From NCBI GenBank assembly GCA_963693285.1, contig OY848921.1, positions 434,001 to 498,000 on the forward strand: a DNA stretch of 64,000 nt. Direction: 5' to 3'. Of this stretch, positions 20,641 through 32,500 are shown piece by piece. The translations under genes and the position numbers were made by a program. Under the pieces are notes generated by a model. That model was given only the letters and a program-made list of their open reading frames with translations. It was not told the origin of the DNA and ran no database searches. The stretch's first letter is position 1; each line of letters starts with the position of its first letter. The DNA is from Xestospongia muta. Taxonomy: Eukaryota; Porifera; Demospongiae; Haplosclerida; Petrosiidae.

Positions 20641-22527
20641 TTATTTTATAAGTTTTATAGTTAAAATTTTCTTTATTATATAAATAAGTAGTGCAATTAA
20701 AACAACAATGAGATATAAAACATAAATGATAATAATTGGGGCCGGCTAATAAGAGTGTGATAATTTGATTACATATATAAAATAATGAACTGTAAGACAA
20801 AGTGAAACGACATGAAAATTGTGAATCTACTATTAAATGATTTGAATGAAAACAAGATGACAAATGAGTCATGACAGGTGCGAATAATCTTTATTTGTTT
20901 ATCATATAATATTATATCACATTTTGTACATGTACCTGCTGTCGTCATTACCATGTCATTTAATAATGTACTAGTTCTCTATTATTAGAAGAATGATCTG
21001 AGGTTGTATTGTAACTAGTGTTACAGGTGTATACTAAGGAGTCTTCCATTGAGTGAGGGAGATGTGGTAATGAACCAACAACTACGTTGGGTGGCATATT
21101 GTCTTCACCAGTTTCTTGTATAGCTGGTGTGAGATAACAATGGCAAGTAGATGCTAAAATAAGCCTATAAGTTAACTTAAGTTTATTATTTGAAAGCATT
21201 GTAGTGTAATACATGAATGTAGCAGCCATAATTACTGTGCTTAGTGATAGGAGTATCCCACTTGTATGTACTACTTACTGGTATAGGATCTGCAGGAATT
21301 TCTAAGTTCTCATTTTGACCTTCAACATTTGTCACTATATCTTCACTGTCCTCATTAGAGATAATAGTTTCTTCATCACCATCTACTTCAATATGCTCCA
21401 CATCGTTGTCACTGCTTTCAAGACTATCATGTGATATTTCATTTACTGAAGGGAGAGATGTGGGTGAATCTTCACTTGATGTTGGCACAGCACTGCTAAA
21501 AGATGATCCAAAACCACTGTCAAGAGTATCTCCTGGTCTTTCGTTAACAGGAGGCAGAGATGTGGGTGAATCTTCACTTGATGTTGGCATAGCACTGCTA
21601 AAAGATGATCCAAAACCACTGTCAAGAGTATCTACTGGTCTTTCGTTAACAGGAGGCAGAGATGTGGGTGAATCTTCACTTGATGTTGGCATAGCACTGC
21701 TAAAAGATGATCCAAAACCACTGTCAAGAGTATCTACTGGTCTTTCGTTAACAGGAGGCAGAGATGTGGGTGAATCTTCACTTGATGTTGGCATAGCACT
21801 GCTAAAAGATGATCCAAAACCACTGTCAAGAGTATCTCCTGGTCTTTCGTTAACAGGAGGCAGAGATGTGGGTGAATCTTCACTTGATGTTGGCACAGCA
21901 CTGCTAAAAGATGATCCAAAACCACTGTCAAGAGTATCTACTGGTCTTTCGTTAACAGCAGGCAGAGATGTGGGTGAATCTTCACTTGATGTTGGCATAG
22001 CACTGCTAAAAGATGATCCAAAACCACTGTCAAGAGTATCTCCTGGTCTTTCGTTAACAGGAGGCAGAGATGTGGGTGAATCTTCACTTGATGTTGGCAC
22101 AGCACCACTGGTAAATGTAGTAACATTTTGCTTTTTGCATGTCGAAGGTAAATCACGTTTAGTGTTTCTAATAATAGAATGAGAAAAGAACTGTATGATA
22201 TTAAGGCATGAAAAGACAGTTGATTTCACAGCTACAATCAATGATTTTCACAGGATTAGATCTACCATAAACTATAGCCTTTTGACAGAATCAAAAGTCT
22301 AACTAAGTAAGGTTTCTTGTAGGAGATGCTTCAATGTGTCTCTGAATATTTTAAAAATACTTGTTTCAATTGTTAGTTGTATTGTATATGAGGTAAAATT
22401 TCACTAAGCTTTTAATAAACTGTGTTAAGGACTTAACACTCTATTGTTAACGTAGCTGTTAATATTAATTGTATAAGACAATATTAGTCACTTACTTGTC
22501 TAATAAGGCACCTGTAGAAGCTTTCAT
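20641..22527 (-). CDS. Repeat-rich single-pass membrane protein, short form, 3 exons
   Basis: Assembled from 22496-22527 (MKASTGALLDK), 21279-22167 and 20641-20745, all GT-AG and in frame, 341 residues. Exon 2 encodes seven 34-residue (102-bp) repeats of the type PTSSEDSPTSLPPVNERP and DTLDSGFGSSF, then an acidic segment DVEHIEVDGDEE. Exon 3 encodes a very hydrophobic segment PIIIIYVLYLIVVLIALLIY followed by IIKKILTIKLIK and stop. The N-terminal exons are paralogous to those of the gene at 23093-28977. That gene has a different membrane exon and a 1.2-kb-residue C-terminal exon, both missing here. With no signal peptide and the membrane segment near the C-terminus it looks tail-anchored (inference). 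Confidence 0.7.
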
Positions 22528-23900
22528 CTCTTCTTTTGAACAAGAAAGTGTTAATCGCTTGCTTTGCTTCTTAAATGATAGCTTAGCGTTTTATAACTAT
22601 AATATTAATGTTACACCCATCATCGTGAATATAATTGTTAATTACTCGTTGCTTTTTTGCCATCACCAATAAGTATTTATTGTTTGTTGGTAGTACAGGT
22701 TGATTGTATAGATTTGCAGTAAATAATTTTATTATCAATGCAATAGTACATGTACTTGTATATAAATCCAGCCAGCTAAGAACAAAACAACTCCATGACA
22801 CATCCATTAATATTTCTCCTCCCCTAACAACCCAAACGCATTGCTTAATAATTTCTCTTTCTCTTAAAACACTTATTTATTCAACATAATAATTACATAT
22901 ACTATACATAAAACATATGGTATTATATAAAATCAATTAGCAGTCTAAACAATATAGATTATATTAAACAGCTTACACTATGCACACATTAGCAATACAT
23001 TGTCACACACTAGTTAGATAGCTACATATCACACATAAGTACTCTACATAATGTCATGTGACCTCTCACATACAAGCTCATCTTCATACAGGTCAGTGAG
23101 AGGAACTGGTAACAGTATTGTTACGTAGCTTAAGCGACCATATAACCCAACGACTTTGATTGGCGTTATTAGGGATAGTGGCAACTTGAGCAGTAGTAAG
23201 GTAATTGCTTGTGGGCTGAGGGAGCAGGAATGACGTACGAGTACCACATAACAATTGTACATTCTCTGTTATTTGGTGCTCCCTACTAAGAGACACTTGG
23301 CAAGGTAATGCACTATATAGCAGACGTGAGGAGTGGCAAACAAAGGATGTATTGGTACCAACATTTGACTCCTCAACAGGGGTACAAACATTGACAATAG
23401 ATGTACCTTCACTGGTGACGTCAATATTGTTGTGTGGATTAGGAGTGATTTCACTCACTTTTGGCACTAACCAATATCTATAATTGATCCTACATGGTGG
23501 TACATGTATGTCAACTGCTTGCTTTGGATAAGATAAGTAGGAACCATCTTGATCCAAAAAGACTTGGTGAGGAAATGCACAATATAGAGGGCGTGAGGAG
23601 TGGCAGACAAAGGATGTAGTGGTATCAACATTTGACTCCTCAACTGGTGTACATGTGTTGACAATAGATGTATATTCACTGGTGACATCAATATTGTCGT
23701 GTGGATTAGAAGGATCAACTGCAGTCAATTTTGGTGGTACCCAATGTCTATAATTGATCCTACATGGTGGTACATATACGTCAACTGCATGTTTCGGATG
23801 ACATTGGTAGGAGACATCTTGATTAGAAGATAACTGCTGAGAGGATGGGTGTGCTATCATGTTTTTATTAAGAATTTGCTTTTCTTGCAAATAGACAGCA
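21164..23900. repeat. Segmental tandem duplication, copy A
   Basis: Paralogous to 27318-30341, an offset of about 6.2-6.45 kb. Each unit joins the 5' exons of one repeat-membrane gene to the 3' end of the next gene in the array. Coding and non-coding parts, including 22200-23092, are all recognisably similar, and 23093-23900 is nearly identical to 29534-30341. Confidence 0.9.
22528..23092. other. Intergenic spacer (duplicated)
   Basis: AT-rich spacer between the start of the short gene and the end of the next. It is paralogous to 28978-29533 and probably carries the promoter of the former and the 3' end of the latter. Confidence 0.6.
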
Positions 23901-26900
23901 ACACTGGGACCATATGGAGATATTTCCATGATTGTCCTCTCATTAGATGACTGATTACATTCATATAGATGTGAATCTGTAGCATTGGCTGGTTCAACAC
24001 AATGGACCGTTGATGTAGAACTGTTGGTTTGTTCACTTGGTAGTGCATTCACTGAAAGATTAACATCACTTCTTACCTCTTGAACCACTACAGCAAGACT
24101 GTCTTCCTGAAGCTTGCTTTGATGTGCTACATAGGTGGTTTCAGGTACAATTATTTCACCTGAATGTTGTGTAGTAATTGATTTTGAACAGACGAAGATG
24201 GCATTGCTAGATCCAGTTTCTGACGGTTGAACAGACTCAGTAAGCCATGAATTAGTCTCCAACAGATTTTGTGATGTTTTGCTTGGCATTCTGGGTGTCA
24301 TATATTCAGTGTTTAATGATGGTGTTGACTTAAGAATCATTTTTAAAGGCATCGAAGCATCTGATGATGAACATTTTGTTGGAGACGCAACGTGATCACC
24401 TTCTAAATACAAGTCCTTGTTTCCTCCAAATTTCTGTAGTCCATTTTTATCAGGTATAGCACCTCCGTTGATTGCCTCCTTTCTATTTAAAGAAACAGGT
24501 GAAGCCACATCGACTAAGTTGGAAGGATTCAAAGAAAAAGTTGGAGGTGAAAATTGTGGCTCAAGAGAATCTAAAATCTCCAAGTCATTATGACTTTCAA
24601 GAGTGTCATGTGGCTTCTCATTACTAGGAGGTGAGGGTTCAAGAGACTCTCCACTTGGTAAAGGCCTGGACAGTGGAGCATCGCTCAAGGAAGTTCCAGT
24701 GACACTCCCATTGGTATCATGTCGGATTTTGTTGTTGAGAAGTAGGGGTTCAAATGACTCTTCATTTGGTGAAGGCCTCAACAATGGAACATCACTCAAG
24801 GAAGTTCCAGTGTCACTTTCAGGAGTGTCATGTGGCTTCTCATTACCAGGAGGTAAGGGTTCAAGTGATTCTTCACTTGGTGAAGGGTTGGCTAGTGTAG
24901 CACCACTTAAGGAAGTTCCATTGTCACTCTCAAGAGTATCATGTGGCTTTTCATTATTGAGAAGTAAGGGTTCAAATGACTCTTCACTTGGGGAAGGCCT
25001 GGGGAGTAGAGCACCACTCAAGAAAGTTCCAGTGTCACTTTCAGGAGTGTCATGTGGCTTCTCATTACCAGGAGGTGAGGGTTCAAGTGATTCTTCACTT
25101 GGTGAAGGCCTGGATAGTGGAGCACCACTCAAGAAAGTTCCAGTGTCACTTTCAGGAGTGTCATGTGGCTTCTCATTACCAGGAGGTGAGGGTTCAAGTG
25201 ACTCTTCACTTGGTGAAGGCCTGGATAGTGGAGCACCACTCAAGAAAGTTCCAGTGTCACTTTCAGGAGTGTCACGTGGCTTTTCATTATTGAGAAGTAA
25301 GGGTTCAAGTGACTCTTTACTTAGTGAAGGCCTGGACAGTGAAGCACTACTCAACGAAGTTTCAATGCCATTCTCAAAAGTGTCATGTGGCTTCTCATTA
25401 CCAGAAGGTGAGGGTTCAAGTGACTCTTTAGTTGGTGAAGGCCTGGCTAGTGGAGCAGCACTTAAGGATGTTCGACTGCCATTCTCAAGAGTGTCATGTG
25501 GCTTCTCATTACCAGAAGGTGAGGGTTCAAGTGACTCTTTAGTTGGTGAAGGCCTGGCTAGTGGAGCAGCACTTAAGGATGTTCGACTGCCATTCTCAAG
25601 AGTGTCATGTGGCTTCTCATTACCAGAAGGTGAGGGTTCAAGTGACTCTTTAGTTGGTGAAGGCCTGGCTAGTGGAGCAGCACTTAAGGATGTTCGACTG
25701 CCATTCTCAAAAGTGTCATGTGGCTTCTCATTACCAGAAGGTGAGGGTTCAAGTGACTCTTTAGTTGGTGAAGGCCTGGCTAGTGGAGCAGCACTTAAGG
25801 ATGTTCGACTGCCATTCTCAAGAGTGTCATGTGGCTTCTCATTACCAGGAGGTGAGGGTTCAAGTGACTCTTTAGTTGGTGAAGGCCTGGCTAGTGGAGC
25901 AGCACTTAAGAATGTTCGACTGCCATTCTCAAGAGTGTCATGTGACTTTTCACTACCAGGAGTTGAGGGTTTAAGTGATTCTCCACTTGGTGAAGGACTG
26001 GCTAGTGGAGCACCACTTAAGGAAGTTTCAGTGCCACTCCAATGAGTATCATGTCGGATTTTGTTGTTGAGAAGTAGGGGTTTAAGTGACTCTTCATTTG
26101 GTGAAGGCCTCAACAATGGAACATCACTCAAGGAAGTTCCAGTGTCACTTTCAGGAGTGTCATGTGGCTTCTCATTACCAGGAGGTAAGGGTTCAAGTGA
26201 TTCTTCACTTGGTGAAGGGCTGGCTAGTGTAGCACCACTTAAGGAAGTTCCATTGTCGCTCTCAAGAGTATCGTGTGGGTTTTCATTATCGAGAAGTAAG
26301 GGTTCAAATGACTCTTCACTTGGTGAAGGCCTGGATAGTGGAGCACCACTCAAGAAAGTTCCAGTGTCACTTTCAGGAGTGTCATGTGGCTTCTCATTAC
26401 CAGGAGGTGAGGGTTCAAGTGATTCTTCACTTGGTGAAGGCCTGGCTAGTGGAGTACCACCCAAGCAAGTTCCAGTATTACTGTCAAGAGTGTCATGTGA
26501 CTTCTCATTACCGGGAGGTGAGGGCTCAAGCGACTCTTTACATGGTGAAGGGCTGGCTAGTGGAGCATCACTCATGGAGGTTCCAGTGCCACTCTTAAGA
26601 TTATTGTGTGGCTTTTTGTTATTGGGAAGTGAGGATTCAAGTGATCTACTCAGTGAAGCCATAGTCAGTTGAGTAGGAGATCCAATACCACTTTTGAGAT
26701 GTTCTCTAGGAATAATCTCTGTAGTTTGCTCCTGATCTTCCACAGTAAGTTGAAGTTCAAGGCTAGTTGCTTTGGAGTCCTAATATAATTTGTATAATGT
26801 CATATCTAGAGAATAATAACTCTTAATACCTGGGGTTTTTTTATAAAGAGCTCAAAGAACCAAAATAGAGCTGCTGTAACCATCATTATGAATGAAATCA

Positions 26901-28977
26901 CTGTGACAGTAATCTAAATGAAATAGGGATGTTGATTTTTTAAACTATTCAACAAAAGGCCTATACTATACTGATCAATTAATTGAAACAAGTAATAATA
27001 AAAAAATATTTTTAAAATGATGTAGGGATGGCAATGCTAAAACATATGATAGGAATGGATACACTAATTCATACAAAATTTCTACACAAATAGTAAAATC
27101 TTAAAGTAAATGAAAGACTGTTAGCTACAACTTCGTAATTATATACTGCTATATACATTAGTTTCAGTGGGTTGAATAAAAGCTAGTAAGACTGACTGGG
27201 TTACTTATGTCAGGATTTTTGTATAGATTAGTGTATTCATCCCTGCTTTGATTCCTTGTTAGCTAGTTCCCAATTCTTTACTTTAGTAACACTATAACAT
27301 TGTTGTAAACACCCGACAATGGCAAGTAGATGCTAAAATAAGCCTATAAGTTAACTTAAATTTATTATTTGAAAGCATTGCAGTGTAATAGATGAATGTG
27401 GCAGCCATAATTACTGTGCTTAATGATATGAGTATCCCACTTGTATGTACTACTTACTGGTATAGGATCTGCAATTTCTAAGTTCTCATTTTGACCTTCA
27501 ACATTTGTCACTATATCTTCACTGTCCTCATTAGAGATAATAGTTTCTTCATCACCATCTACTTCAATATGCTCCACATCGTTGTCACTGCTTTCAAGAC
27601 TATCATGTGATATTTCATTTACTGAAGGGAGAGATGTGGGTGAATCTTCACTTGACGTTGGCATAGCACTGCTCAAAAATGATCCAAAACCACTGTCAAG
27701 AGTATCTTGTGGACTTTCGTTAACAGGAGGCAGAGATTTGGGTGAATCTTCACTTGACGTTGGCATAGTACTGCTCAAAAATGATCCAAAACCACTGTCA
27801 AGAGTATCTTGTGGACTTTCGTTAACAGGAGGCAGAGATTTGGGTGAATCTTCACTTGATGTTGGCATAGCACTGCTCAAAAATGATCCAAAACCACTGT
27901 CAAGAGTATCTTGTGGACTTTCGTTAACAGGAGGCAGAGATTTGGGTGAATCTTCACTTGATGTTGGCATAGCACTGCTCATAAATGATCCAAAACCACT
28001 GTCAAGAGTATCTTGTGGACTTTTGTTAACAGGAGACAGAGATTTGGGTGAATATTCATTTGACGTTGGCATAGCACCACTGGTAAATGTAACACTTTGC
28101 ATTTTGCATATAGAAGGTAAATCATGTTTAGTGTCTCTAGATCTATAATAGAATGCAGGGTTGTTGTAATCAGTAATTGTAATTGTAATGATTATTAATG
28201 ATTACAGTATCTCGAAGTAATTGTAATGTAATTGTAATTACACTAGGTAATTGTAATCAATTATTAATTCAGTGCCTTATAATTTAATGTGTTAAATATG
28301 TCAGCATTTTTTGATGGACAATAAATAAAAGCAAGTGGGTAAATGTGAGTTTAACATTCTTTACATATTGTGCAATGTGTAAATGTACATTGCGCACTAA
28401 GCAGTCACATGACTGACATGTGATTTGTCACTGAATGTAGCTATATCAACTGCAGTCACACTGTGTGAAACAAATGACATGGCTACATGCAGCAAAGGGA
28501 AAAGTAATTGTAATTGTAATCATTACTTTAAAAAAATCAGTAATTTAATCATTACTTTTACTATCCAGTGAAAGTAATCAGTAATTATAATCATTATTTT
28601 TATCCTGTAATCACAACAACCCTGATAGAATGAGAAAAGAGCTGTATGATATTAAGGCATGAAAAGACAGCTGATTTCACAGCTACAATCACTGACTTTC
28701 ACAAGATTAGATCTACCATAAACTAGCCTTTTGACAGAATCAAAAGTCTAACTAAGTAAGGTTTCTTGTAGGAGATGCTTCAATGTGTCTCTGAATATTT
28801 TAAAAATACTTGTTTCAATTGTTAGTGGTGTTGTATATGAGGTAAAAGATTCACTAAGCTTTTAATAAACCGTGTTAAGGGCTTAACACTCTATTGTTAA
28901 CATAGCTGTTAATATTAATTGTATTAGACGATATTAGTCACTTACTTGTCTAATAAGGCGCCTGTAGAAGCTTTCAT
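23093..28977 (-). CDS. Large repeat-rich single-pass membrane protein, 4 exons, about 1495 aa
   Basis: Exons (minus, 5' to 3'): 28946-28977 (MKASTGALLDK), 27458-28142, 26830-26913, 23093-26779, all GT-AG and in frame. Exon 2 has five 34-residue repeats (PTSSEDSPKSLPPVNES and QDTLDSGFGSF) and an acidic end. Exon 3 is a dedicated membrane exon of 28 codons (ITVTVISFIMMVTAALFWFF then ELFIKKPQ), residues 240-267. Exon 4 encodes about nineteen 37-residue (111-bp) repeats of the type ESLEPSPPGNEKPHDT then ESDTGTxLSGAPL, then a unique region. Two copies of the block xKxAVDVYVPPCRINYRxW and the tail QSRWVIWSL follow. No signal peptide and no known domain. The repeats are Ser/Pro/Glu rich and could be heavily phosphorylated or glycosylated depending on topology, which I cannot decide. 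Intron 1 carries the MITE. Confidence 0.75.
28156..28624. mobile_element. Non-autonomous hAT-like MITE, 469 bp
   Basis: Terminal inverted repeats CAGGGTTGTTGTAATCA (left) and TGTAATCACAACAACCCTG (right), with 8-bp target duplications ATAGAATG at 28148-28155 and 28625-28632. The interior has no ORF and is rich in GTAATTGTAAT motifs near both ends. The paralogous intron at about 22170-22185 has ATAGAATG once, the empty site. The 8-bp duplication and CAGGG terminus fit the hAT superfamily (established knowledge). Sitting in the intron, the element does not disturb coding. Confidence 0.9.
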
Positions 28978-29533
28978 GCCTTCTTTGAACAAGTAACAGT
29001 TAATCGCTTACTTGGGCTAGTTGGCTTTTAACTATTAAATTACTATTTTAATAACTATTTTTTAACTAACTATCACACCCCATCATCATGAATATAATTG
29101 TTAATTGTTTTTCTATCACCAATAAGTATTTATTTATAGTACAGGTTGATTGTATAGATTTGCACTAAATGATTTTATTATCGATATAATAGTACATGTA
29201 TTTATATTTAGCCAGAAAGAGACAGCTAAGAATAAAACTCCATGACACATCCATTAACATTTCTCCTCCCCTAACAACCCAAATGCATTGCTTAATAATT
29301 TCTCTTTCTCTTAAAACACTTATTTATTCAGCATAATAATTACATATACTATACATAAAACATATTGTATTATATAAACTCAATTAGCAGTCTAAACAAT
29401 ATGGATTATATTAAACAGCTTACACTATGCACACATTAGCAATACATTGTCACACACTAGTTACGTAGCTATGTCACACATAGTACTCTACATGTCATGT
29501 GATCTCTCACATACGAGCTCATCTTCATACAGG
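28978..29533. other. Intergenic spacer (duplicated)
   Basis: Paralogue of 22528-23092. AT-rich, no gene seen. Confidence 0.6.
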
Positions 29534-32500
29534 TCAGTGAGAGGAACTGGTAATAGTGTTGTTATATAGGCTGAGCGACCATATAACCCAACGACTTTGA
29601 TTGCCGGTATTAGGGATAGTGGCAACTTGAGCAGTAGTAAGGTAATTGCTTGTGGGCTGAGGGAGCAGGAATGACGTACGAGTACCACATAACAATTGTA
29701 CATTCTCTGTTATTTGGTGCTCCCTACTAAGAGACACTTGGCAAGGTAATGCATTATATAGCAGACGTGAGGAATGGCAGACAAAGGATGTATTGGTACC
29801 AACATTTGACTCCTCAACAGGGGTACAAGCATTGACAATAGATGTACCTTCACTGGTGACGTCAATATTGTCATGTGGATTAGGAGTGATTTCACTAACT
29901 TTTGGCACTAACCAATATCTATAATTGATCCTACATGGTGGTACATGTATGTCAACTGCTTGCTTTGGATAAGATAAGTAGGAACCATCTTGATCCAAAA
30001 AGACTTGGTGAGGAAATGCACAATATAGAGGGCGTGAGGAGTGGCAGACAAAGGATGTAGTGGTATCAACATTTGACTCCTCAACTGGTGTACATGTGTT
30101 GACAATAGATGTATATTCACTGGTGACATCAATATTGTCGTGTGGATTAGAAGGATCAACTGCAGTCAATTTTGGTGGTACCCAATGTCTATAATTGATC
30201 CTACATGGTGGTACATATATGTCAACTGCATGTTTCGGATGACATTGGTAGGAGACATCTTGATTAGAAGATAACTGCTGAGAGGATGGGTGTGCTATCA
30301 TGTTTTTATTAAGAATTTGCTTTTCTTGCAAATAGACAGCAACACTGGGACCACGTGAAGACGTTTCTGCCATGACCATCCTCTCATTAGATGACTTGTT
30401 TTCATAACGACATGAGCCTGGAGTTTTGATTGGTTCACTTGTTTGAACACACTGGAGAGTTGACCTAGGCTGTTCAATTTGTATTGCATTTACTGAAAGA
30501 TTTCCCATTTCTTGGGCCTCTGTAATGAGACTGTCTGCCTGAAGATTGCTTTGATGTAATATAGTTTTTGATGTATTTTGAGGTACAATCATTACACTTG
30601 AATATGGTGCAGTGATCTGTTGTAAACTGGTGAAGACAGGATCGCTAGGTCCAGTTTGTTGTGCTTTAACAGGCTCACAAAATGGCAACTCTATCTGCTC
30701 ATATGAGACATAAGCACTTGATGAAAACTTTGGTAGTGGGAATCCTTGGACCAATAAATCTTTATCTTCATCCATCTTACATCCTTTCCATGCTGCTTGA
30801 ATTTGTATAGCAGCCTGCTTCATAAGTGCTTTATGTTGTCTTGCAACATGTCCTCTGTAGACTGACTGGATCTTAATGACAGCTTTCCTCTGTAGCTGAT
30901 AGCTACTATATGTCCAATATCCTCTGAGACATGACTGGATCTTGACAGCAGCTTGTTTCTTTAAACAATAGATTTTACGAGTTAAATAAGCTCTTGTGTG
31001 AGCCTGTAAAATGATGCAGGCTTGGCGCAGAGTATGGTAACTTTTTAAAGTTAGTTGTCGTCTGGAGCAAGCTTGAAGAAAGACAACTGAATAGTATACC
31101 ATTTGGTATTCTGCTCTAGCAAGTCTCATTGCTAACTGTGCTCTCCATTTTCTTTGTAGATACAATGTAGCATTTCTAAGGCACATGTAATGTTGTTGAG
31201 ACAAAAATGATCTAACATGTGCTTGAATAACTGTAGCAGCTTTATGTTGCTTATAATACTGATATTGACGGTAAGAGGCTTGAATAGTCATAGCAGCATG
31301 CTTTATTTGTTGGTAGTACTGGCGCTGAGTACGAGCTACTAATGTAGCTCTCCAGTACGATTGGATGAGTATTACGTTCATTTTCAAGGTTTGAAAGCGT
31401 TTTCTATTGAGGAAGCATCTCACATTTGCTTGAATAACTATGGCAGCAATAGTCGCCTGTCGTAGCTGAAGGTAGTTTTTTCTCTGTTTTCTAACTAGAA
31501 TCAAAGCTTTCCATTTTTTCTGCAGAAACACAATTTGTTTGAGATGACAATGATACATTTTTCTCACAAGGAATCCCCTTATTTTTGATTGCAGCGAAAC
31601 AATCATATTCTGCAAAGGGTCTGTTTCTTTAAGGGATTGATGCTTTTCATGATCAAGTTCTTCTTCTTCAACATCAAGTTTAGGACTTGCTGTGTTTGAG
31701 TCCTATTATAAATTATATAGTTAATTATCTAGAAAATATCAAGTCGTACCTGGATTTCCAGAAACAGCTTGACAAAAAAAAACAAAATTGTATAAATCAT
31801 CATTACAAATGTGAGCACAGCAACAGGTTTCTAAAATAATAGAGGTATCATTAACACATGTAATTACTAATGGCTTTATTTGTTGTGTTTTTAACACAGA
31901 TTGCTATTATAACTATACAGTTAATTTTGTAACTGTAAGAAATATTATTGGACTACATAAATGAGAATTGTTTATAGAGTGTTTTTATACATTACACTTG
32001 AAATTATAAATGTATATTAGAAAAAGGAAAGTCAAAGTGTGAATGGACTACAGATTATTGAACCCTCAAACAAAACCAACTATTGCCAAATTACTCTATT
32101 GCTACTTACTGATATAGGTTCTGCTGGAAGTTTTGGGCTCACATTATCTTCAACATTGATCATCATACTATCTTTGTGAATAGGCTCAGTATCGTCACTG
32201 TCTTGTATATGATTGCTACTCTCAAGACTGCTGTCTACATTTTCATTGGTGGGAGACAGAAGTTCGGAAATAGTTTCACAATTCATAGATCCAATGCCAC
32301 TCTCAAGACTGCTGTCTGCATTTTCATTGGTGGGAGACAGAAGTTCGGAAATAGTTTCACAATTCATAGATCCAATGCTACTCTCAAGACTGCTGTCTGC
32401 ATTTTCATTGGTGGGAGACAGAGGTTCAAAAGTAGTTCCAAAATTCATAAATGTAACACCACTCTCAGGACTGTTGTCTGCATTTTCATTGGTGGGAGAC

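Larger units (their letters stand above)
27318..30341. repeat. Segmental tandem duplication, copy B
   Basis: Second unit of the duplication described at 21164-23900. It differs by fewer 102-bp repeats and by the 469-bp insertion at 28156-28624. Confidence 0.9.

Noticed and set aside
20960..21229. 89-residue minus ORF (MAATFMYYTTMLSNN..) between exons 2 and 3 of the short membrane gene
   Set aside because: Its phase does not fit the exon 2 donor, and the start of the block (CTTATTTTAGCATCTACTTG) also occurs inside the corresponding intron at about 27320. It is treated as intronic, although an alternative terminal exon is not excluded.
21406..22182. 258-residue plus-strand ORF with LSLTGGRDVGESSLDVG repeats
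   Set aside because: Antisense shadow of the 102-bp repeats of the short membrane gene. No splice or start support.
24603..26672. Long plus-strand ORFs opposite the 111-bp repeats (480 and 203 residues)
   Set aside because: They are shadows: a repeat period divisible by three without stops stays open on other frames. The minus-strand frame is supported by splice sites, the membrane exon and non-repeat tail conservation.
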